From: a virus
IMG/VR virus record: IMGVR_UViG_3300029319_000024
Coordinates: 33,367 to 59,638 of that record
DNA: 26,272 nt
Direction: 5' to 3' (one strand)
In this document: positions 1-4,095 of the stretch, piece after piece
Layout of the letters: every line of letters starts with the position of its first letter
Numbering within the stretch: position 1 is the first letter of the stretch
The notes under the pieces: model-generated
Told to the model about the DNA's origin: nothing
Database searches by the model: none
Seen by the model: only the letters and a program-made list of their open reading frames with translations
Translations under genes and position numbers: made by a program

Positions 1-1
1 T

Positions 2-85
2 CATGAAAAGGCTAAAGATATTCTTTGGGAATATATCTCTGATAAAGACATTCAAGAAATAGATGAAAGGTTATCTAAAATATAA
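2..85 (+). CDS. 3' end of a truncated rightward gene, unknown function
   Basis: An open frame runs in from the left edge and stops with TAA. It gives the last 27 residues of a protein, ending in IDERLSKI, charged and probably helical. Its start lies outside the window, so neither length nor family can be judged. A rho-independent terminator follows 18 bases after the stop, which supports a real gene end. I do not recognise the tail and assign no function. Confidence 0.5.
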   Translation, partial: HEKAKDILWEYISDKDIQEIDERLSKI

Positions 86-103
86 AACCAAAAAAAAAAT
101 TTA

Positions 104-128
104 GGGCAGTTTATCTGCCCTTTTTTTT
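104..128 (+). terminator. Rho-independent terminator after the left-edge gene
   Basis: A perfect 6-bp stem (GGGCAG 104-109, CTGCCC 115-120) with loop TTTAT is followed by eight T (121-128). A run of A (90-99) lies upstream, so the hairpin could also work for leftward transcripts that read past the stronger leftward terminator at 263-290. Confidence 0.85.
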
Positions 129-141
129 GCCTTGAAAAATG

Positions 142-212
142 TGCGACCTTCTGCGTTCTTATAAGATTTTGCGACCTTGTGCGTGCGATTTGAAATGTGC
201 GACCTTTGGCGT
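142..212. repeat. Three iteron-like 15-bp direct repeats, exact 28-bp period
   Basis: Copies at 142-156 (TGCGACCTTCTGCGT), 170-184 (TGCGACCTTGTGCGT) and 198-212 (TGCGACCTTTGGCGT) begin exactly 28 bp apart and differ only at two or three internal positions. Bases between them diverge more, although AAATG precedes copies 1 and 3. They lie in non-coding DNA between the terminators of converging transcripts, so coding constraint does not explain them. A shortened related copy lies at 2249-2261. Roles to consider are binding sites for a replication initiator, a regulator or the packaging machinery. Confidence 0.75.
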
Positions 213-262
213 GGATAAAATAGTTTGGGATCTAAAAACCCGATCAATAAAACTCCGGGCAT

Positions 263-290
263 AAAAAAAGGGAGCATTTCAGCTCCCTTT
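263..290 (-). terminator. Terminator of the leftward small-gene operon
   Basis: A 6-bp GC-rich stem (270-275 with 282-287), extended by three A-T pairs, closes a 6-base loop. Read on the minus strand it ends in a run of seven T (complement of 263-269). It lies about 80 bases downstream of the last leftward gene, just after the three-hairpin element. The core stem GGGAGC/GCTCCC is the same as in the terminator after the major capsid gene (11692-11707). Confidence 0.85.
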
Positions 291-298
291 AGTTGTAT

Positions 299-358
299 TT
301 AAGTTTGGAGAACTTAACATCTATAGATATATAGATGACCGAATAATACAACTTCGGT
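299..358 (-). ncRNA. Three abutting perfect hairpins, candidate structured 3' UTR RNA or DNA element
   Basis: Three perfect inverted repeats tile this stretch without gaps: 338-343/353-358 (ACCGAA/TTCGGT, 9-base loop), 318-325/330-337 (CATCTATA/TATAGATG, loop GATA) and 299-305/311-317 (TTAAGTT/AACTTAA, 5-base loop). The loop of the first (345-352) is also complementary to 292-299, giving a possible pseudoknot or alternative fold. The element lies between the stop of the last leftward gene and that operon's terminator, so it would be the 3' untranslated region of the leftward transcript. Function is unknown. It matches no RNA family I can name, and it could act as DNA, for example in an origin with the repeats at 142-212. 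Confidence 0.55.
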
Positions 359-368
359 AATAGATTGT

Positions 369-578
369 CTACTCAAAATCACTAGCCAACCACTCAACGC
401 GGCCGAAGTCATTGACCAGATCAGCAACTGACCTATTCAAATTAAACTTCTTTCTGTTTTCCAAATCACACTTGGCTAGTGCCATATGTAAGTTGTCAAC
501 GGCCTTAGCCAAATCGTCGGCTCTTGTTTCCGGGATTCCCCGATCAATAAGCTCTTGCTTATAGCTTTTTTCTATCAT
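369..578 (-). CDS. Small phage protein, unknown function (69 aa), last gene of leftward operon
   Basis: The start chosen is the internal ATG at 578 (MIEKSYKQ...). It overlaps the upstream stop as ATGA and has GAGG about seven bases upstream. The longer reading from 602 would run deep into the previous gene with no better ribosome site. The product is charged and mostly helical by composition (RADDLAKAVDNLHMAL), with one Cys and no membrane segment or recognisable motif. It is the promoter-distal gene of seven leftward mini-genes. Such early-region genes often encode host-takeover proteins, but nothing here shows that. Confidence 0.7.
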   Translation of the reverse strand: MIEKSYKQELIDRGIPETRADDLAKAVDNLHMALAKCDLENRKKFNLNRSVADLVNDFGRVEWLASDFE

Positions 579-802
579 TCTTTTTCCTCGTAATAAGTCC
601 AATAATATAAATCACTATCTCCGTGATTTTCCCATTCTTTTTGTGCTTGTTTAAAAGTTTCTTTTCCTAATATTTGCTTTACGCATTTTTCAGAACATAC
701 TGTCTCACTATCTCCAACAACATAAAGGCCCTTGTTTTGGTCTAGCTTATCAATAGAAGTATTACAAACTTCGCAATTTACAATCCATGTTTCAACACTC
801 AT
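575..802 (-). CDS. Small putative zinc-binding protein (75 aa)
   Basis: The protein has a CxxC knuckle at residues 10-13 and a second cysteine pair, CSEKC, at 36-40. This spacing suits a single treble-clef or zinc-ribbon fold, which is inferred from cysteine placement only. The remainder is acidic and aromatic (DLYYWTYYEEKE at the C-terminus). Its stop overlaps the next gene by four bases and its start lies three bases after the stop of the preceding gene, showing a tightly packed operon. A nucleic-acid or protein contact role is plausible but not shown. Confidence 0.7.
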   Translation of the reverse strand: MSVETWIVNCEVCNTSIDKLDQNKGLYVVGDSETVCSEKCVKQILGKETFKQAQKEWENHGDSDLYYWTYYEEKE

Positions 803-805
803 AGC

Positions 806-1042
806 TTACCCCCAAATCTCAGGATTGAAGTCATCTTCCTGGAGTTCAGGAAATTTTTTTAATGCTTCTTCTTTACAATAGACATCAAAATCAACGTCAA
901 ATATTCCACCATGTCCAACTCTTTGAATAACTCCATTTGTGAAAATAGTAGCGTGTTTGTGTTCTAATTTATCATTCTCATGTAAACAGTAATCCAGATC
1001 AAGCTCTTGGCCTGTCACATCACAAAAATATTTAATACTCAT
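806..1042 (-). CDS. Small phage protein, unknown function (78 aa)
   Basis: This leftward frame starts MSIKYFCDVTGQEL. Its GGGAG ribosome site lies inside the 3' end of the preceding gene, and only two bases separate that gene's stop from this ATG. The product is acidic, with three Cys (about 7, 19, 56) and several His (HENDKLEHKHA), so metal binding is conceivable. No standard zinc-finger spacing is present. FCDVTGQEL resembles the start of a degenerate zinc-knuckle domain in which the second Cys became Thr; this is a weak resemblance. No signal peptide or membrane segment is visible. Confidence 0.65.
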   Translation of the reverse strand: MSIKYFCDVTGQELDLDYCLHENDKLEHKHATIFTNGVIQRVGHGGIFDVDFDVYCKEEALKKFPELQEDDFNPEIWG

Positions 1043-1044
1043 AA

Positions 1045-1311
1045 TTATTTACTCCCATAATCATATTTTAAAATATCGTATATTAATAAATCCCACTCAT
1101 AGTCATAGCAGTCTTTCCAAAGTTCGTGCTTGTATCTGCCACCGTCTACTAATTCCTGATCAATAAAATAATCATAATCAATCTCTCCGTCATCAGACCA
1201 ATGGCCGTAGGCTTCAAAAGTTCCTACGGCTAACTCAATCTTGAATGAAAACTCATAAGCTTCAGTTCTCCAAAGATAATGATTTTTTAAATCTTCTTTT
1301 GACATACTCAT
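1045..1311 (-). CDS. Small acidic phage protein, unknown function (88 aa)
   Basis: The product is strongly acidic and rich in Tyr and Trp (ELWKDCYDYEWDLLIYDILKYDYG), with no membrane segment or known motif. Its start overlaps the end of the preceding gene by four bases (1308-1311), typical of translational coupling. High Asp/Glu with aromatic residues is also seen in some phage proteins that mimic DNA or bind host polymerase, but that is a compositional resemblance only. The ATG two codons downstream (MSKEDLK) is an equally possible start. Confidence 0.65.
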   Translation of the reverse strand: MSMSKEDLKNHYLWRTEAYEFSFKIELAVGTFEAYGHWSDDGEIDYDYFIDQELVDGGRYKHELWKDCYDYEWDLLIYDILKYDYGSK

Positions 1312-1580
1312 ATCTTCACCCCCAATGATTTAATTTCTCTAGTGCCTTTCGGCAATAAAGCTCTTTTGATTAATACATCATCAACATAAAAGCGATACTC
1401 CCGATCTCCGTTCTCCAGGATTTTATGAGTCGTTCTATGATTTAAGAAGTGGTGAGAGTTAGAGCCACTTGTCCCGATCCTGATTTCTACTTCTCCCCTT
1501 TCTCTTACTCCATAAGATTTGCTAGCCTTATAAATACAGGACGTTATATTATTCCATATTGGATATGATTTACTTGACAT
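1308..1580 (-). CDS. Conserved small phage protein, unknown function (90 aa)
   Basis: The frame starts MSSKSYPIWN and is preceded by GGGAGAACTAAAAG, a strong ribosome site shared almost exactly with two upstream genes of the operon. The basic, beta-rich sequence has the stretch GTSGSNSHHFLNHRTTH and then YRFYVDDVLIKRALL. This looks like short hypothetical proteins I associate with marine phages, but I cannot confirm the family. No catalytic motif, signal peptide or membrane helix is visible. It overlaps the next gene by four bases. Confidence 0.7.
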   Translation of the reverse strand: MSSKSYPIWNNITSCIYKASKSYGVRERGEVEIRIGTSGSNSHHFLNHRTTHKILENGDREYRFYVDDVLIKRALLPKGTREIKSLGVKI

Positions 1581-1583
1581 CTT

Positions 1584-1742
1584 TTAGTTCTCCCTTTTAT
1601 TTTTTCTAATGCTCTTTACTTGCTCTTGGCATTCTTTAGAACATTCTTCTATTGGTTTGTTAGATAAAAAATACTCCATCAAAGGATATTTTTTATTTTG
1701 TTTATTTATTTGCTTTTTGTGATATTCAAATATATCTTTCAT
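1584..1742 (-). CDS. Very small lysine-rich protein, unknown function (52 aa)
   Basis: Read on the minus strand, ATG at 1742 is preceded by GGGAGAACTAAAAA and the frame stays open for 52 codons (MKDIFEYHKK...KNKREN) to TAA at 1584. The stop lies three bases before the next gene's start, and the ribosome site matches those of its neighbours, which supports translation. The product is basic with two Cys (34 and 38, CSKEC). CxxxC alone does not define a zinc site. No function can be given. Confidence 0.6.
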   Translation of the reverse strand: MKDIFEYHKKQINKQNKKYPLMEYFLSNKPIEECSKECQEQVKSIRKNKREN

Positions 1743-1782
1743 TTTTTAGTTCTCCCTGATCAGTAATTCCTGATCATAAAAT

Positions 1783-1800
1783 AGGGGGATTGCTCCCCCT
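1783..1800 (-). terminator. Hairpin between first and second leftward genes: weak terminator or attenuator
   Basis: A perfect 7-bp stem (AGGGGGA 1783-1789, TCCCCCT 1794-1800) has a 4-base loop and lies seven bases after the stop of the first gene. On the minus strand it is followed only by ATTTTAT, a poor U-tract. It may therefore attenuate, letting part of the transcription continue into the six downstream genes, or protect a processed 3' end. Confidence 0.55.
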
Positions 1801-1807
1801 GTTAATA

Positions 1808-2077
1808 TTAATATCCTGCCCTTGACAGCATATCGTTAATTTCCTTTAGTTCTTTCAAAGACAGTTTTTTAAGTGCCTTATCATTAACTAAACTTCCATC
1901 TTGCCACGCTTTTAAGTCGTTGGCTTTATTCCAATTATCAATATAGGACTTTGGATTTTTAATATATGAAACAAATTCTTTTGCTTCTTTATAAGTTCCA
2001 AATTCTTGGATAACTCCGTCATCTTCAACTTGATAAACAGTTATGTTATCTTGAATTACTTTTTTTATTTTACTCAT
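1808..2077 (-). CDS. First gene of leftward operon, unknown function (89 aa)
   Basis: The ATG at 2077 has CGGGAGAACTTAATA upstream, with the ribosome site GGGAG at a normal distance. The product has a basic N-terminus (MSKIKKVI), a short beta-like part (ITVYQVEDDGVIQEF) and then helical, Lys-rich segments ending LSLKELKEINDMLSRAGY. No known domain is recognised. It is promoter-proximal and separated from the other six genes by a strong hairpin, so it is likely the most highly expressed of the set. Roles as a small regulator or host-interaction factor are only possibilities. Confidence 0.7.
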   Translation of the reverse strand: MSKIKKVIQDNITVYQVEDDGVIQEFGTYKEAKEFVSYIKNPKSYIDNWNKANDLKAWQDGSLVNDKALKKLSLKELKEINDMLSRAGY

Positions 2078-2120
2078 TATTAAGTTCTCCCGGCTTCCGC
2101 CTATTAAATAATAATGTCTT

Positions 2121-2151
2121 ATTATAACACTATTTATACACTTATAGACAA
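2121..2151 (-). promoter_or_regulatory. Putative promoter of the leftward operon
   Basis: On the minus strand a perfect TATAAT box (complement of 2121-2126) is preceded by TTGTCT (complement of 2146-2151). The spacing is 19 bp, longer than the ideal 17, so the -35 match is moderate. Initiation would fall near 2114, giving a leader of about 35 bases before the ATG at 2077. The surrounding DNA is very AT-rich. Confidence 0.5.
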
Positions 2152-2165
2152 ATTAAATTAATTAA

Positions 2166-2187
2166 TTGATTGGGTATTTGATTGGGT
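2166..2187. repeat. Two direct repeats TTGATTGGGT, 12-bp period
   Basis: Identical 10-mers lie at 2166-2175 and 2178-2187, just upstream of the putative leftward promoter. Their position between divergent operons suggests paired binding sites for a regulator. With only two copies of a 10-mer, chance cannot be excluded. Confidence 0.4.
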
Positions 2188-2232
2188 CTCTATTGAATCG
2201 GAAGCCGTTTTTTTGTGATCAGGAATCGGACA

Positions 2233-2328
2233 CCCCCACCCCCATATATGCGACCAGGCGTTTTTTCGCGGCAGTATATAAATAACTATCAACAAATATA
2301 ATTACCCCCAAAACCATTTCACCCCCCC
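2233..2328. other. Divergent intergenic region with C-tracts and a fourth TGCGACC motif
   Basis: Non-coding DNA between 2078 and 2388 holds four C-runs (2233-2237, 2239-2243, 2305-2309, 2322-2328), unusual in this AT-rich sequence. A related repeat, TGCGACCAGGCGT at 2249-2261, matches the outer parts of the left-edge repeats with two bases missing. A 9-bp inverted repeat pairs 2091-2099 with 2199-2207. The place, directly upstream of the terminase gene, is where a packaging (pac or cos) site or origin could lie. I see no open reading frame worth calling. Confidence 0.45.
2274..2302 (+). promoter_or_regulatory. Possible promoter of the rightward morphogenesis operon
   Basis: A perfect TATAAT occurs at 2297-2302, with TATATAAATA at 2275-2284 just upstream. 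No good -35 hexamer lies at the correct distance, so this is a weak call that would need either an activator or a phage-specific polymerase. It is the only plausible -10 element in front of the terminase gene, and some promoter is expected here because the leftward operon diverges. Confidence 0.3.
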
Positions 2329-2339
2329 TTGCTTTAATT

Positions 2340-2362
2340 AGGTACCATAATGAGGTACCATA
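2340..2362. repeat. Direct repeat AGGTACCATA, 13-bp period, ahead of terminase
   Basis: Identical 10-mers at 2340-2349 and 2353-2362 each contain the palindrome GGTACC. They flank the ATG at 2350. If the terminase starts at 2389, as preferred here, the repeats lie in its leader and could be operator or translational-control sites. They may equally be a chance pair. Confidence 0.4.
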
Positions 2363-2388
2363 TTTCACATGGAGAGAAACATTTTAAG

Positions 2389-3861
2389 ATGTCTGACAAA
2401 AACACAAAGCTAGAACACGTATCAGACGAGGCTCTAAAAGAGATGGTCATGATCAAAAATCGTATTGATCAGCTAGACACCAGCAAAGAATCAAAAAAAG
2501 ACTTCATAGCCTATGTAAAAAATGTATGGGACGGCTTTATCGAGGGCGAACACCATAGATTGTTTGCCAGAAAGCTAGAAGACGTAGCCAAGGGCAAGAC
2601 CAAACGCCTAATCGTCAACATGCCACCTCGTCATACCAAGTCTGAGTTTGCGTCCGTGTTCTTTCCTAGCTGGATTATGGGCTTGCACCCTGATATGAAG
2701 ATCATGCAAACGACTCACACCGCCGAACTATCTGCAAGGTTTGGTCGTAAGGTTAGAAATCTCATGGATACAGACGAATATAAGCAAATATTCGACAAAG
2801 TTAGACTCTCTGCTGACAGCAAATCAGCAGGTAGATGGGAAACCAATCACGGTGGCGAGTATTTTGCCGCAGGAGTGGGCGGTGCTATTACAGGTAGGGG
2901 TGCGGATCTGCTGATTATTGACGATCCACACTCTGAACAGGACGCTTTGAGCCCAACTGCCCTAGAATCTGCCTACGAATGGTACACTTCTGGGCCGCGA
3001 CAGCGTCTGCAACCTGGCGGAATCATAGTTATTGTCATGACAAGGTGGAGTACGCTTGATCTAACTGAGAAACTTATCAAAAGAATGTCTGAAGACCATG
3101 CAGATCAGTGGGATATACTAGAATTACCTGCCATTTTGGACAACGGCAAGCCTTTATGGCCTGAGTTTTGGAAAATAGAAGAGCTTGAGTCCGTGAAAGC
3201 CTCGATTCCTGTAGCAAAATGGAATGCTCAGTACATGCAGAACCCAACTTCTGAAGAAGGTGCCCTGTTAAAACGAGATTGGTGGCAACAATGGGAGCAT
3301 GACGATCCACCTAATACAACTTACATATTGCAATCTTACGATACCGCCTTTAGTTCTAAAGAAACGGCTGACTACTCTGCGATTACTACGTGGGGAGTGT
3401 TTCGACCGAGTGACGGTGCACCAGAATCTATCATTTTGCTCGATGCCAAACGAGGTCGGTGGGACTTTCCTGAGTTGAAAGCGACAGCTTACGATGAATT
3501 TATGTATTGGCAACCAGACTCAGTGCTGATAGAATCACAAGCAAGTGGTACTCCTTTGACGCATGAGTTGAGAATGATGGGGATCCCAGTTGTGAACTAT
3601 CGTCCAACGAAAGGAAGAGACAAAGTCACTCGAGTGCATTCGGTATCGCCAGTGTTTGAAGCTGGTATGGTCTGGGCTCCAGACACGATCTTCGCAGAAG
3701 AGGTGATAGAAGAATGTGCAGCCTTTCCGTATGGAGAGAACGATGATTTTGTAGATTCGACAACACAGGCTATACTAAGATTTCGTCAGGGCAACTTCGT
3801 AAGACTTGATTCAGATGAGGAAGACGATGAGCCAGTGCCGAAACAGAGAATATACTATTAG
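2389..3861 (+). CDS. terL: Terminase large subunit (DNA packaging ATPase-nuclease)
   Basis: TerL is the motor that pumps DNA into the prohead through the portal and cuts the concatemer. Numbering from the ATG at 2389 (490 aa), the ATPase part has a Walker A-like loop MPPRHTKS at about 78-85 and Walker B LLIIDDPHS at about 174-182. The RNase H-like nuclease part has acidic residues in QSYDTAFS (about 318), LIESQASG (about 382) and NDDFVDS (about 452-457). The start at 2389 follows GGAGAG at long spacing (12 bases) and gives a family-like N-terminus. The ATG at 2350 would add 13 residues and has only AGG upstream, so the start is uncertain. No small terminase is recognisable beside it. Confidence 0.95.
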   Translation: MSDKNTKLEHVSDEALKEMVMIKNRIDQLDTSKESKKDFIAYVKNVWDGFIEGEHHRLFARKLEDVAKGKTKRLIVNMPPRHTKSEFASVFFPSWIMGLHPDMKIMQTTHTAELSARFGRKVRNLMDTDEYKQIFDKVRLSADSKSAGRWETNHGGEYFAAGVGGAITGRGADLLIIDDPHSEQDALSPTALESAYEWYTSGPRQRLQPGGIIVIVMTRWSTLDLTEKLIKRMSEDHADQWDILELPAILDNGKPLWPEFWKIEELESVKASIPVAKWNAQYMQNPTSEEGALLKRDWWQQWEHDDPPNTTYILQSYDTAFSSKETADYSAITTWGVFRPSDGAPESIILLDAKRGRWDFPELKATAYDEFMYWQPDSVLIESQASGTPLTHELRMMGIPVVNYRPTKGRDKVTRVHSVSPVFEAGMVWAPDTIFAEEVIEECAAFPYGENDDFVDSTTQAILRFRQGNFVRLDSDEEDDEPVPKQRIYY

Positions 3862-3869
3862 GAGACATT

Positions 3870-4094
3870 ATGGCAAAAGTAAAACACGTTAGCGTTCCTT
3901 TAAAAAAAGTCATGAAAAAAGTTATACGAAAAAAGGTAGATAACATGGAGAGCAGAATTTACTCAAAAGAAAACAGATTAGATAAAGATGCTCCATACAT
4001 AAGTAACAAAACTTATAACAAAGATTCTAAAGAAATAACTGAAATGAAAAAAGAGTTATTGAAGTTTAAAATAAAACACAACATAAAGGATTAG
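3870..4094 (+). CDS. Small basic protein between terminase and portal (74 aa)
   Basis: The gene is preceded by TAGGAGACATT, a good ribosome site, and ends one base before the portal gene. The product is rich in Lys and helical by composition (VPLKKVMKKVIRKKV near the start), with no Cys, membrane segment or known domain. Its position between terL and portal is where some phages keep small packaging or head-completion factors. Small basic DNA-binding is a reasonable guess, but function is unknown and it does not look like a small terminase. Confidence 0.75.
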   Translation: MAKVKHVSVPLKKVMKKVIRKKVDNMESRIYSKENRLDKDAPYISNKTYNKDSKEITEMKKELLKFKIKHNIKD

Positions 4095-4095
4095 T

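Noticed and set aside
291-353. tRNA-like cloverleaf (7-bp outer stem AGTTGTA/TACAACT with inner arms)
   Set aside because: The anticodon arm gives an even-sized loop, no standard T-arm with TTC sequence exists, and the D-arm is not canonical. It is better read as the hairpin array described.
240-2220. Repeated TGATCA/CGATCAATAA words as a regulatory motif
   Set aside because: Several copies lie inside coding sequence as IDQ or IDR codons and show no regular spacing.
1808-2388. G-quadruplex formed by G-tracts on the minus strand at 2233-2328
   Set aside because: Four G-tracts exist, but the loops are about 12, 60 and 1 bases, too long for a stable intramolecular quadruplex.
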